From CAJBIL01 sp049295655 (lineage in GTDB: Bacteria > Pseudomonadota > Gammaproteobacteria > Burkholderiales > Rhodocyclaceae): DNA of 23,458 nucleotides. The notes under the pieces are model-generated. The model saw only the letters and a list, made by a program, of their open reading frames with translations, had not been told where the DNA came from and did not search any database. Below, one piece after another: positions 7,101 to 17,491 of the stretch. The stretch is from assembly GCA_049295655.1 (NCBI GenBank), contig JBAQRB010000150.1:1-23458 (forward strand), given 5' to 3'. Within the stretch, counting starts at the first letter, position 1. Every line of letters starts with the position of its first letter. Both the position numbers and the translations under genes were made by a program.

Positions 7101-8226
7101 CGCCTACTATGCGCTCGACGTGACCGACCCGACAGCGCCGATAGCGTTGTGGGAGTTTAGCGATGGACGGATGGGCAACTCGTTCGGGAATCCGCTGATT
7201 ACCAAGCTGCCCACGGGCGCAACGAGTTCAAGCGGAGCGAACATCGCCGGCAAATGGGTGGCCATCGTCACTTCCGGCTACAACAATGGCGGCACCGCGT
7301 TTGCCGACCATAACGGCGAGGGGATCGTCTATGTTCTCGACGCGTATACCGGCGTCGAATATTTCCGCATTTATACCTGCACGACCCAAGCCTCGGCCGC
7401 AACCTGTTCCGGCTCGTCAGCGTCGCCCGCCGGTCTGGCCAAAATCAACGGCTGGGTCGCAACGCCGACGACAGACAACACGACCCTGTACGTCTATGGC
7501 GGCGATCTGGATGGCAACCTGTGGCGCTTCGACATTGCCGGCAAGAGCGCATTCAAGGTCGCTGAAGTCGGTGAGCCGATCACGGTGAAGCCGGAACTCG
7601 CTTCGGTCGAGGATAACAAGGTGGTGTTTTTCGGCACCGGGCTATTCCTTCAGGGAACCGACAAGAACGATGCCAGCAGGCGTTCCGTCTATGCGATCAA
7701 GGATGACCTGGCCGCAGCGTCCGCGCTGACCAGCGTCAAGACTTCCGGCGCGCTGGTGCAGCAAACGCTCTCGCTGAAATCGGGCAGCACGACGCAACGA
7801 ACGGTGGCAGCGCCCGCGACGGTCGATTGGGCCGTCAAGTCGGGCTGGTTCGTTGAACTTCTCGAAGACGGCGAGCGCGTCAATATCGACCCGAAGATCC
7901 AGTTGGGCACCTTGATCGTCGCTTCCAACGTCCCCGATACCGGCAGCTCGAATGCCTGCACTTCGGGCGGGCATGCCTGGATCAATCTTCTGGACATCAA
8001 GACCGGATCGTTCGTCGTCAATGAGCAGAGCAACGTCGGGCACACGGCCGGCTACAAGGTCAGCAATGCCCTGGTGGTCGGGGTGAATGTGATCAAGCTG
8101 CCGAACGGGAAACTGGTCGTGATCGCCACGACATCGGACAACAAGCACCCCATTCAGGAGGCGCCGGTCAGCTCGGCCAATCTCCCGATGAAGCGCGTTT
8201 CCTGGCGAGAGCTGATCAGCGAATGA
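4195..8226 (+). CDS. pilY1: Type IV pilus tip-associated adhesin PilY1
   Basis: This encodes 1343 residues, longer than the roughly 1160 of P. aeruginosa PilY1. A signal peptide (residues 1-28, ending AFPA) is followed by a von Willebrand A-like region with a MIDAS at 55-60 (DDSGSM), the later FLSTDGYWNSD segment, and TMGLGVDG. An extra beta-rich segment lies at about 240-340 inside that region. The C-terminal PilY1 beta-propeller begins near residue 859 (GDIVSTQPVY) and carries YVGANDGFLHAFD, VGGLNSGGNAYYALDV and GGDLDGNLWRFD. The acidic calcium loop usual just before that last motif is not evident. An AGGAGG site lies 5 bases before the ATG at 4195. A GTG at 4192 would be too close to it. 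PilY1 mediates adhesion, pilus extension and surface sensing. A run of eight G at 6720-6727 lies in the coding sequence. Confidence 0.92.
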   Translation: MEKTLNQARWAGFLGAALLLVTPGAFPASSLTISTTPLGSGAGISVKPNMLFILDDSGSMASDYTPDYVNDSVCPSNVAAPGSTYSCELGDVLYNAPGFNSQYYNPAIRYLPPKDASGTEWTNASTSATKVNPFLSSTTKDLTSTYLNRYWCQNSSDDPTGATAANCRQNTTLPATGYSYPDGTYTNAKTKSNGNPYYYTLSGQPSWCSNKALTTCQSKRTSTFKYPKLAAAASTTGVAAYRTFYVLQAGNTSGSKTIDISYNGSVIASFSKSYSTNSKNNRNDLADQVVASINGGGTFTATLLVSDTSTGGSACGDSNTGKCAQVKVTAPGGATSTSNTDYNGKNFNLSQPTGIDFKDGTATFGTTGVNYLAAASGVAVGRVDIVPATTSYPKGSARADCAGATCNYAEELQNFANWYSFYRTRMQMMKTAISRSYASLSDTAPSSGYRVGLTFISSGASSAEISSSGDSACWTTNKALQLPIADFNVAQKTAFYTNLFAVATCSWTPLRGALSRAGQVYAGVSTLTGASDPDPVQYSCQQNFTFLSTDGYWNSDIEDSSYGPKDTSGNDVGDQDGSATSYQKDAQAKSNTLADVALYYYSTDLRPAMTDDVPVSAKDQISKQHMVTFTMGLGVDGALTYSSDYESGGSADYTAIGQGTKDWGDPIANSTDARIDDLWHAAVNGRGKYFSAADPVQVVSSLEESLLGMTAMTGSSAAAATSNLEPVAGDNYAYVASYVTQTWEGNIEARVIDLATGELGTTAVWSAQALLDAKAARTLYGFDSAIAGTDKKFSLTWANAQAKGWDGSVSGKDYFNPVQVPQCATISNCPGATKANLFSYLMGGADSTSNGSYRARAHVLGDIVSTQPVYVKKPSFGYTDSGYDTFKTSTRKAMVYVGANDGFLHAFDANSGEEDWAFMPSAVLPNLHDLASTSYAHRYLVDGVLTVGDVLVGSTWKTVLVGGLNSGGNAYYALDVTDPTAPIALWEFSDGRMGNSFGNPLITKLPTGATSSSGANIAGKWVAIVTSGYNNGGTAFADHNGEGIVYVLDAYTGVEYFRIYTCTTQASAATCSGSSASPAGLAKINGWVATPTTDNTTLYVYGGDLDGNLWRFDIAGKSAFKVAEVGEPITVKPELASVEDNKVVFFGTGLFLQGTDKNDASRRSVYAIKDDLAAASALTSVKTSGALVQQTLSLKSGSTTQRTVAAPATVDWAVKSGWFVELLEDGERVNIDPKIQLGTLIVASNVPDTGSSNACTSGGHAWINLLDIKTGSFVVNEQSNVGHTAGYKVSNALVVGVNVIKLPNGKLVVIATTSDNKHPIQEAPVSSANLPMKRVSWRELISE

Positions 8227-8244
8227 GGCTCCCGATATGCCTCA
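8224..8244. other. Inverted repeat between the convergent pilY1 and ispH genes
   Basis: TGAGGC (8224-8229) and GCCTCA (8239-8244) form a perfect 6-bp dyad around a 9-base loop, starting at the pilY1 stop codon. There is no T-run on either side, so it is not a canonical intrinsic terminator. It is the only clear hairpin in the 53-bp gap between the two convergent genes. Confidence 0.35.
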
Positions 8245-8279
8245 GTCGGCTCTCGGACGGGTGCCGGTGACCGGTCGCC

Positions 8280-9215
8280 TTACCTTGCCGCCGGCAGTGC
8301 CAGTTCTTTGGGCAGCGGGAAGGTGACGTTCTCCTCGATGCCGCGCCATTCCTCGACCGATTGCGCGCCCGCCGCCTTCAGCGCGTCGATGACTTCGCGC
8401 ACCAGAACTTCGGGCGCCGATGCGCCGGCGGTGACGCCGATCCGGCGCTTGCCGGCCACCCATTCGGGGCGCACTTCGGAAGCGCGGTCGACCATGTAGG
8501 CGTCAATGCCGCGCAGGCGCGCTACCTCGCGCAGGCGGTTGGAATTCGAGCTGTTCGGCGAACCGACCACGACCACCGTGTCGCAGGCATCGGCCAGCTG
8601 TTTCACGGCATCCTGGCGGTTTTGCGTGGCATAGCAGATGTCGTCCTTTTTCGGTCCGATGATGGCCGGGAAACGTTGGCGCAGGGCGCTGACGATGGCC
8701 TCGGCGTCATCGACCGAGAGCGTCGTCTGCGTGACGTAGGAAAGCCGGTTGGCATCGGCGACCGTGAGCCGGGCCACGTCGTCGACGGATTCGACGAGCA
8801 GCATGCCGCCCTCGCTCTGTCCCATGGTGCCTTCCACTTCGGGGTGTCCCTTGTGGCCGATCATCACGATTTCACGCCCTTCGCGGTGCATCTTGGCGAC
8901 CTCGACATGCACCTTGGTGACCAGCGGACAGGTAGCGTCGAAGATCTTGAGCCCCCGCCGGTCGGCCTCTTCGCGAACGGCCAGCGAAACGCCGTGTGCG
9001 CTGAAAATGACCGTACCGTCGGCCGGCACCTCGGAAAGCTCCTCGATGAACACCGCGCCCTTGGCGCGCAGGTCGTCGCAAACGAACTTGTTATGCACGA
9101 CCTCGTGCCGGACGTAGATCGGCGCGCCGAACTTTTCGAGCGCGCGCTCGACGATGGCGATCGCGCGTTCGACGCCGGCGCAGAAGCCGCGGGGATTGGC
9201 GAGGATGATTTCCAT
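8280..9215 (-). CDS. ispH: 4-hydroxy-3-methylbut-2-enyl diphosphate reductase IspH
   Basis: This encodes 311 residues, the usual length. The enzyme makes isopentenyl and dimethylallyl diphosphate in the last step of the MEP isoprenoid pathway, using a 4Fe-4S cluster. The three cluster cysteines are visible: C12 (NPRGFCAGV), C96 (DATCPLV) and C194 (DDICYATQNRQ). The catalytic glutamate E126 is in GHKGHPEVEGTMGQ. His residues of the substrate pocket are at 41 (EVVHNKFV) and 74 (FSAHGVS). It is the last gene of the ribF-ileS-lspA-fkpB-ispH operon, starting 13 bases after the fkpB stop with only a weak ribosome site. It converges on pilY1. Confidence 0.97.
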   Translation of the reverse strand: MEIILANPRGFCAGVERAIAIVERALEKFGAPIYVRHEVVHNKFVCDDLRAKGAVFIEELSEVPADGTVIFSAHGVSLAVREEADRRGLKIFDATCPLVTKVHVEVAKMHREGREIVMIGHKGHPEVEGTMGQSEGGMLLVESVDDVARLTVADANRLSYVTQTTLSVDDAEAIVSALRQRFPAIIGPKKDDICYATQNRQDAVKQLADACDTVVVVGSPNSSNSNRLREVARLRGIDAYMVDRASEVRPEWVAGKRRIGVTAGASAPEVLVREVIDALKAAGAQSVEEWRGIEENVTFPLPKELALPAAR

Positions 9216-9228
9216 TTTTTACTGGCTC

Positions 9229-9696
9229 TTACATGATGCCGATGATTTCGACTTCGAAGCGCAGCGGCTTGCCGGCCAGCGGGTGGTTGAAGTCGAAGAG
9301 CGCGGTCGTTTCGGTGAGTTCGCGCAGATAGCCGGCGATCCCGCCGATTTCTCCGCTCAGTCCGGGAATGCTGCCTTCCGGTGCGGCAAATTCGACCAGC
9401 GAATTTTCCTTGAGTTCAAGATCCGGCGGCAGTGCGCTGCGCGCGATGCGCTCGACGAGGCGCGCGTTGTGCTTGCCGAAGGCATCGACTGCGTCGATCT
9501 GGAATACATGCCGCTCGCCGATGCCCAGTCCGAGCAGGCAGTGTTCGAGCGTGGCGACCAGTTGTCCGCCGCCCATCTGCAGCGTGGCGGGTGACATCTC
9601 GAAGGTGCTGACGTATTCGTTGCCGTCGAGGTCAGCCAGGCTGTAGTGCAGCGTCAGGTAGCTGTCGGGCTGGACGGTGTGGGTGTTTTCGGTCAT
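9229..9696 (-). CDS. fkpB: FKBP-type peptidyl-prolyl isomerase FkpB (SlpA)
   Basis: This encodes 155 residues of the SlyD/SlpA type. The FKBP strand is DSYLTLHYSLADLDGNEY. The central GLGIGERHVFQIDAVDAFGKH matches the FKBP core. Between the two halves, an insert-in-flap domain carries IGGIAGYLRELTETTALFD. The C-terminal DFNHPLAGKPLRFEVEIIGI is nearly the E. coli SlpA ending. The protein is a proline isomerase and chaperone for folding. The ATG at 9696 overlaps the lspA stop as ATGA, so the two are translationally coupled. Longer upstream reading is lspA in another frame. The position between lspA and ispH matches E. coli. Confidence 0.93.
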   Translation of the reverse strand: MTENTHTVQPDSYLTLHYSLADLDGNEYVSTFEMSPATLQMGGGQLVATLEHCLLGLGIGERHVFQIDAVDAFGKHNARLVERIARSALPPDLELKENSLVEFAAPEGSIPGLSGEIGGIAGYLRELTETTALFDFNHPLAGKPLRFEVEIIGIM

Positions 9697-10191
9697 GAGG
9701 CGCTTCCCTGCCCCGATCCGGCCGTGCCGGCCGCATCGGGTTTCGTTTTGAACTGGTCCCAGGCGAGCAGAACGGCGCCAATCGTGATTGCCGAGTCGGC
9801 CACGTTGAACGCCGGCCAGTAGTAGCCGGCGGCGTGCCACTGGACAAAGTCGACCACCGCACCGAAACGGATGCGGTCGATGACGTTGCCGAGCGCGCCG
9901 CCGAGGATCAGGGTGAGTGCCAGCGAGAGGCGGAATTCGCCGCTGTGCTGGCGCAGCATGCTGACGATCCAGGCCGAGACGCCCAACGCCAGCACGGTGA
10001 AAAACCAGCGCTGCCAGCCGCCGGCGTCCGACAGGAAGTTGAAGGCCGCACCGGCGTTGAAGGTCAGCACCCAGTTGAAAAATGGCGCGACGTAGCGCGA
10101 TTCGCCCGGGCGCAGCGAAGCGAGCACGATCCATTTGCTGATCTGGTCGAGGAGGATGACGATGCCGGCCAGCCAGAGCCAGCGGTCGATC

Positions 10192-10205
<14 letters not shown>
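9693..10205 (-). CDS. lspA: Lipoprotein signal peptidase LspA
   Basis: This encodes 170 residues of signal peptidase II, which removes the signal peptide of diacylglyceryl prolipoproteins in the inner membrane. There are four hydrophobic segments. Conserved motifs include D20 (LLDQISKW), N50 (FNAGAAFNFL), GNVIDRIRFG, and the catalytic pair D119 (VVDF) and D137 (FNVADSAI). I chose the GTG at 10205 because it has AAGG 8 bases upstream and starts right at the conserved PLRKIDRWLWL. It overlaps the ileS stop by 14 bases. A longer in-frame ATG at 10280 would add a low-complexity segment that is really ileS in another frame. The neighbours are ileS and fkpB. Confidence 0.93.
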
Positions 10206-13035
<2,830 letters not shown>

Positions 13036-13044
13036 GGCGGTTGC

Positions 13045-13968
13045 TTAAACTTTGAAGTAGTTTTTTGCGGCTTCGACGTCGCCGGCGATTTGCGCCTTGA
13101 GCGCGTCGAAGTTGGGGAATTTCATTTCGTCGCGCAGCTTGTGCAGGAAGCGGACGTTGAGGTGGGCGCCGTAGATCTCGTCGTTGAAATCGAACAGGTG
13201 CACTTCGAGCAGCGGGCGAACGACCTGGTTGGCGCTCGGCCGGAAGCCGAGATTGGCGACCCCCGGGCGCGGTCCGCCGGGCAGTCCGTTGACTTCGACC
13301 GCGAAGACGCCGAGCAGCGGCGGTCGTTCGTGCTTCATGCGGATGTTGGCGGTGGCGAAACCGAGCTGGCGACCAATCTGGTCGCCATGGACGACACGGC
13401 CGTCGATCGAGTACGGGCGGCCGAGCAGGCGGGCTGCATGTTCGAGCCGGCCGCTGCGCAGGGCGTCGCGTACGGCAGAACTCGAAGCGCGTTCGCCTTC
13501 GAGCGTGACGCTGTCCATCGCTTCGACGCAAAAACCGAGGTCGGCTCCGGCCTGTCTGAGCAGGGCGAAGTCGCCGGCGCGTTTGGCCCCAAAACGGAAA
13601 TCGTCGCCGATGATCAGGTGACGTACACGCAATGCGTCGACGAGGACGTGTTCGATGAATTCCTCGGCGGAAAGCGCGGCAAAGCGGGCGTTGAAATGGC
13701 AGACGCAGGTCTGTGCGACGCCGGCATCGGCGATCAGTTCGAGTTTCTCGCGCAGCGTCGACAGGCGGGCCGGCGCCGCCTCCGGTGCGAAGAATTCGCG
13801 CGGATGCGGTTCGAAGGTCAGCACGGTTGGCGGCAGCCCTTGGGTGGCGGCCGTCGCGGTCAGTCGGGCAAGCAGGGCGCGGTGGCCGAGATGGACGCCG
13901 TCGAAATTGCCGATGGTGAGCACGGTTGGGCTGGGTGCGCGCTGCGCATAGCCGCGGTAAACGAGCAT
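13045..13968 (-). CDS. ribF: Bifunctional riboflavin kinase/FAD synthetase RibF
   Basis: This encodes 307 residues. The N-terminal FMN adenylyltransferase domain has TIGNFDGVHLGH (18-29), VLTFEPHP and the SSSAVRDAL element. The C-terminal flavokinase domain has GRVVHGDQIGRQLGFATANI and VANLGFRPS. The usual kinase motif GFPTAN is GFATAN here, so its proline is replaced by alanine, while Thr and Asn are kept. It is the first gene of the operon that continues into ileS. A TATAAT box lies 31 bases upstream on the minus strand. The ribosome site before the ATG is poor. It makes FMN and FAD from riboflavin and ATP. Confidence 0.95.
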   Translation of the reverse strand: MLVYRGYAQRAPSPTVLTIGNFDGVHLGHRALLARLTATAATQGLPPTVLTFEPHPREFFAPEAAPARLSTLREKLELIADAGVAQTCVCHFNARFAALSAEEFIEHVLVDALRVRHLIIGDDFRFGAKRAGDFALLRQAGADLGFCVEAMDSVTLEGERASSSAVRDALRSGRLEHAARLLGRPYSIDGRVVHGDQIGRQLGFATANIRMKHERPPLLGVFAVEVNGLPGGPRPGVANLGFRPSANQVVRPLLEVHLFDFNDEIYGAHLNVRFLHKLRDEMKFPNFDALKAQIAGDVEAAKNYFKV

Positions 13969-13998
13969 TCAGGTGGCCGTGGTTTTAAAAGAGGCTGA

Positions 13999-14004
13999 AT
14001 TATA
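13999..14004 (-). promoter_or_regulatory. -10 box of the candidate promoter for the ribF-ispH operon
   Basis: A perfect TATAAT is present on the minus strand, 31 bases before the ribF ATG. The best upstream TTGCCG is 21 bases away, which is too far for a good -35, so the promoter may depend on an activator or have a weak -35. No other -10 of this quality is in the 174-bp gap between ribF and the SDR gene. Confidence 0.5.
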
Positions 14005-14079
14005 ACGGTTTTGTGGGCCTTGCGACGGCAAGCGCGGGGCTGTGCCATCACGCCATCGCGCCTTGCTCGGACATCTGTT

Positions 14080-14110
14080 TTTCCATACGCTACCGTCTGG
14101 AAATGATAAT
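14080..14110 (+). promoter_or_regulatory. Candidate operator dyad and -10 upstream of the SDR gene
   Basis: TTTCCA (14080-14085) and TGGAAA (14098-14103) form a perfect inverted repeat with a 12-base spacer, ending one base before GATAAT (14105-14110), a possible -10 box. The dyad would cover the -35 region, as a repressor operator does. No good -35 hexamer is seen. The regulator is unknown. A fatty-acid regulator is only a guess from the gene's likely role. Confidence 0.4.
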
Positions 14111-14142
14111 ATTCCTGCGCTAATTCAAAGAGGAGTGTACGA

Positions 14143-14910
14143 GTGCAGATCGAAAATTCCGTTTTTGTCGTGACCGGTGGCGCCTCCGGACTGGGCGCCG
14201 GGACGGCGCGCATGATCGTTGCAGCCGGTGGCAAGGTCGTTCTGGCCGACGTGAACAAGGCCGCCGGCGAGGCGCTGGCCGCCGAACTGGGCGCCAACGC
14301 GCGTTTTGTCGAAACCGACGTGGCCAACGAGGACAGTGCGCGCAACGCCATCGATACGGCACGCAGCGCGTTTGGCGGCCTGCACGGGCTGGTCAATTGC
14401 GCCGGCATCGCGCCGGCCGAAAAGGTCGTCGGACGTGACGGCGTGCACAAGCTGGCGACGTTTTCCCGCACGATCACCGTCAACCTGATCGGCTCGTTCA
14501 ACATGATCCGCCTGGCGGCCGAGGTCATGAGCCAGTCCGAGCCGAATGCGGCCGGCGAGCGCGGGGTGATTGTCAGCACCGCGTCGGTGGCGGCGTACGA
14601 CGGACAGATCGGGCAGGTCGCCTACGCAGCTTCGAAGGGTGGCGTGGTGGCGATGACGCTGCCGATCGCGCGCGAACTGGCGCGCTCGGGAATCCGCGTG
14701 ATGACCATCGCCCCCGGCATCTTCGAGACGCCGATGCTGCTCGGCATGCCGGCCGAAGTGCAGGATGCGCTGGGCAGGATGGTGCCCTTCCCCTCGCGCC
14801 TCGGCAAGCCCGCCGAATACGCCGCGCTGGTGCGCCACATCTGCGAGAACGTGATGCTCAACGGCGAAGTCATCCGCCTCGATGGCGCCATACGGATGGC
14901 GCCAAAATAA
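14143..14910 (+). CDS. SDR-family 3-hydroxyacyl-CoA dehydrogenase (type II-like)
   Basis: This encodes 255 residues. The Rossmann motif TGGASGLG is at 11-18, D36 (LADVN) points to NAD rather than NADP, NCAGIA is at 85-90, and the active site is S148, Y161 and K165 (YAASK), with N114 as the fourth residue. The overall sequence, including MPAEVQDALGRMVPFPSRLG, resembles type II 3-hydroxyacyl-CoA dehydrogenases (HSD17B10-like), which oxidise short or branched 3-hydroxyacyl-CoA in fatty acid or isoleucine breakdown. The GTG start at 14143 has AGGAG 7 bases upstream. It stands alone with a terminator behind it. The exact substrate cannot be read from the sequence. Confidence 0.85.
   Translation: MQIENSVFVVTGGASGLGAGTARMIVAAGGKVVLADVNKAAGEALAAELGANARFVETDVANEDSARNAIDTARSAFGGLHGLVNCAGIAPAEKVVGRDGVHKLATFSRTITVNLIGSFNMIRLAAEVMSQSEPNAAGERGVIVSTASVAAYDGQIGQVAYAASKGGVVAMTLPIARELARSGIRVMTIAPGIFETPMLLGMPAEVQDALGRMVPFPSRLGKPAEYAALVRHICENVMLNGEVIRLDGAIRMAPK
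14883..14904 (+). repeat. Palindromic repeat at the 3' end of the SDR gene
   Basis: The self-complementary octamer TGGCGCCA occurs twice (14883-14890 and 14897-14904) with TACGGA between, so the RNA can form an 8-bp stem with a 6-base loop. It covers codons of the final DGAIRMAPK and ends four bases before the stop codon. It may stabilise the mRNA 3' end. Confidence 0.5.
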
Positions 14911-14930
14911 TTTATACTCGCTGACCTCGA

Positions 14931-14960
14931 AAGGCGCAGGCTGTTGCCCGCGCCTTTTTT
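14931..14960 (+). terminator. Intrinsic terminator after the SDR gene
   Basis: AAGGCGC (14931-14937) pairs with GCGCCTT (14950-14956), followed by TTTT. It lies 20 bases after the SDR stop and separates that gene from ccoI. Confidence 0.8.
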
Positions 14961-15031
14961 CTTTCCGCGAAGATAAACCAGGCAAACCAGACGGAATGGC
15001 GACGAGAGTGGAAATGAGGGAGGAAGCAAGA

Positions 15032-17485
15032 GTGGAAGCGAGCGCATGCGATTGTTACCACTGTGGCCAGCCGGTTCCTGCCGATGTCGATCTGGCGGTG
15101 GCGATCGACGGTCAGCCGTGCGCCATGTGCTGTATCGGTTGCCAGGCGGTGGCGCAGGCCATCGTCGATAACGGGCTGGCCGATTACTACCGCAACCGCG
15201 ATGTGCTGCCCGACTCGCCGCGCGAAGCGATGCCGGCCATCCTCGACGGGCTGCGGCTCTACGACCACGCCGATTTCCAGAAGAGCTTTGTCCGGATGCT
15301 GGGCGGCGGCGAGCACGAACGCGAGGCCTCGCTGATCATCGAGGGCATCACCTGTGCCGCGTGCATCTGGCTCAACGAGCAGCACCTGTTCAAGCTGCCG
15401 GGGGTGATCGGCGTCGATCTGAACTATGCGACGCGGCGTGCCCGCGTGCGCTGGGACGAGCGCCGCATCAAGCTTTCGGAAATTCTCGGGGCGATTGCCG
15501 CGATCGGCTATCGCGCCTACCCCTACGATGCCGCGAGGAGTGAGGCGCTGGCCGGCAAGGAGCGGCGAAGCGCGCTGTGGCGCGTGTTCGTCGCGGGTTT
15601 TGGCATGATGCAGGTGATGATGTACGCCATCCCGGTTTATGTCGCCGAAAACGGCGACATGACGCAGGATGTCGAGCAGCTGATGCGCTGGGCGAGTCTC
15701 GTGCTGACGCTGCCTGTCGTTTTCTATTCGGCAGCGCCTTTTTTTCGCAGTGCCTGGCGCGACCTCGGGCTGCGCCGGGTCGGCATGGACGTGCCGGTGG
15801 CGCTCGGCGTCGGTGCCGCGTTTGCCGCCAGCGTCTGGGCGACGCTGACAGCATCGGGCGAGGTCTATTTCGACTCGGTGACGATGTTCGTCTTTTTCCT
15901 GCTCGGCGGCCGTTTCCTTGAAATGACCGCACGGCAGCGCGCGGTGAGCGTTACCGAGGCGCTGGCCAGGCTGATGCCGGCCTTCGCGGCGCGCGTCACG
16001 GCGTATCCGCATGATCGCGAACTGGTGCAGGTGATGGCCGCCGATCTGTTGCCCGGTGACGTCGTTCTCGTCAAGCCCGGGGAAACGATTCCCGCCGATG
16101 GACAGGTTGTCGAGGGGATCAGTTGCGCCGACGAGGCGCTGCTGACCGGCGAGAGCGCGCCGGTTGCCAAGCGGCCGGGCGTGGCGGTGACGGGCGGCGC
16201 GATCAATATTGAAAGCCCGCTGTTCGTCCGCGTCGAGCAGGTCGGCGAGGCGACGCGGCTTTCGGCCATTGTCCGTCTGATGGAGCGCGCGGCGATGGAG
16301 AAGCCGCGCATTGTCGAGCTGGCCGACCGCATCGCCAGCCGTTTCATCCTCGCCCTCCTGCTGCTCGCGGTGGCGGTGGCGCTCGCGTGGTGCCTGATCG
16401 ATCCGTCGAAGGCCTTGTGGATCACCGTTTCCGTGCTGGTCGTGACCTGTCCCTGCGCGCTGTCGCTGGCGACGCCGGTCGCGCTGAGCGTGGCGAGCGG
16501 GGCGATGGCGCGCGTCGGCCTGCTGGTGACGCGCAGCCACGCGATCGAGACGCTGGCGCGCGCCACGCACTTTGTCTTTGACAAGACCGGAACGCTGACC
16601 CGCGGCCAGATGCAGCTGCTCGACGTACTGCCGCTCGCCGGACTCGGCCGCGAGCGCTGTGTGGCGCTGGCCGCATCGCTCGAACAGGCTTCCGAGCATC
16701 CGATCGGTGCTGCGCTGCGCGTTGCGGCCGTCGACGGCTTGCCGCACATCGAACGGCTGGCCAGTGAGCCGGGGAGCGGCGTCAGCGCGGCCTTTGCCGG
16801 AAAGATGCTGCGTCTCGGACGCCCGGCTTATGTCGCCGCCTTGCATGCTCAGCCCTTGCCGGATGCGGCGCAGCGCTTCGTCGAGAGCGGCGATACCGTC
16901 GTTGCACTGGGGGGTGAATCCGGCTGGCTGGCGCTGTTTCGCCTCGGCGACGAAATACGCCCCGAGGCCGCGCGCCTGATTGCCGATCTGCGTGCCGCGG
17001 GCAAGCACGTGACGCTCTTGACCGGCGATGCAGCACCGGTCGCCGGGCGGGTCGCCGCGTCGCTCGGCATCGACGAGGTGCGTGCAGGCATGTCGCCGCA
17101 GGGCAAGCACGATTACGTGAGCGGCCTGCAGGCGCTCGGTGCCGTGGTGGCGATGGTTGGCGATGGCGTCAATGATGCGCCGGTGCTCGCCCAGGCGCAG
17201 GTTTCGGTCGCCATGGGGGGCGGCTCGCAACTGGCGCGCACGCAGGCCGACCTTGTGCTGCTGTCGGAAAATCTCGACCATCTGCGACGTGGCGTGCTGG
17301 TGGCGCAGCGTTCGCTGCGGGTCATCCGGCAGAATCTGCTGTGGTCTTTCGTCTACAATTTTGTGGCCTTGCCGCTGGCCATGTTCGGTTTCGTTGCGCC
17401 GTGGATGGCGGGGATCGGCATGTCCGGCAGTTCCCTGCTCGTCGTATTGAATTCCCTGCGCCTGCAGAAAAAATCGGAGTCCTGA
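15032..17485 (+). CDS. ccoI: Copper-translocating P-type ATPase CcoI/FixI
   Basis: This encodes 817 residues. The N-terminus has a Cys-rich metal-binding domain (CDCYHCGQP, CAMCCIGCQAV). A heavy-metal-associated domain with CAAC at 108-111 follows. The core has TGES from 372, the CPC membrane motif at 473-475, DKTGT from 517, HP at 556-557 and GDGVNDAP from 710, with about eight membrane segments. It exports copper needed for cbb3 oxidase assembly. The start is uncertain. The GTG at 15032 has the best ribosome site (GGAGG, 8-base spacing), but in-frame ATGs at 15014 and 14996 would add 6 or 12 residues. ccoS follows 6 bases after the stop. The genes ccoI and ccoS lie upstream of ccoN here rather than after ccoG/ccoH. 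Confidence 0.92.
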   Translation: MEASACDCYHCGQPVPADVDLAVAIDGQPCAMCCIGCQAVAQAIVDNGLADYYRNRDVLPDSPREAMPAILDGLRLYDHADFQKSFVRMLGGGEHEREASLIIEGITCAACIWLNEQHLFKLPGVIGVDLNYATRRARVRWDERRIKLSEILGAIAAIGYRAYPYDAARSEALAGKERRSALWRVFVAGFGMMQVMMYAIPVYVAENGDMTQDVEQLMRWASLVLTLPVVFYSAAPFFRSAWRDLGLRRVGMDVPVALGVGAAFAASVWATLTASGEVYFDSVTMFVFFLLGGRFLEMTARQRAVSVTEALARLMPAFAARVTAYPHDRELVQVMAADLLPGDVVLVKPGETIPADGQVVEGISCADEALLTGESAPVAKRPGVAVTGGAINIESPLFVRVEQVGEATRLSAIVRLMERAAMEKPRIVELADRIASRFILALLLLAVAVALAWCLIDPSKALWITVSVLVVTCPCALSLATPVALSVASGAMARVGLLVTRSHAIETLARATHFVFDKTGTLTRGQMQLLDVLPLAGLGRERCVALAASLEQASEHPIGAALRVAAVDGLPHIERLASEPGSGVSAAFAGKMLRLGRPAYVAALHAQPLPDAAQRFVESGDTVVALGGESGWLALFRLGDEIRPEAARLIADLRAAGKHVTLLTGDAAPVAGRVAASLGIDEVRAGMSPQGKHDYVSGLQALGAVVAMVGDGVNDAPVLAQAQVSVAMGGGSQLARTQADLVLLSENLDHLRRGVLVAQRSLRVIRQNLLWSFVYNFVALPLAMFGFVAPWMAGIGMSGSSLLVVLNSLRLQKKSES

Positions 17486-17491
17486 CGCACG

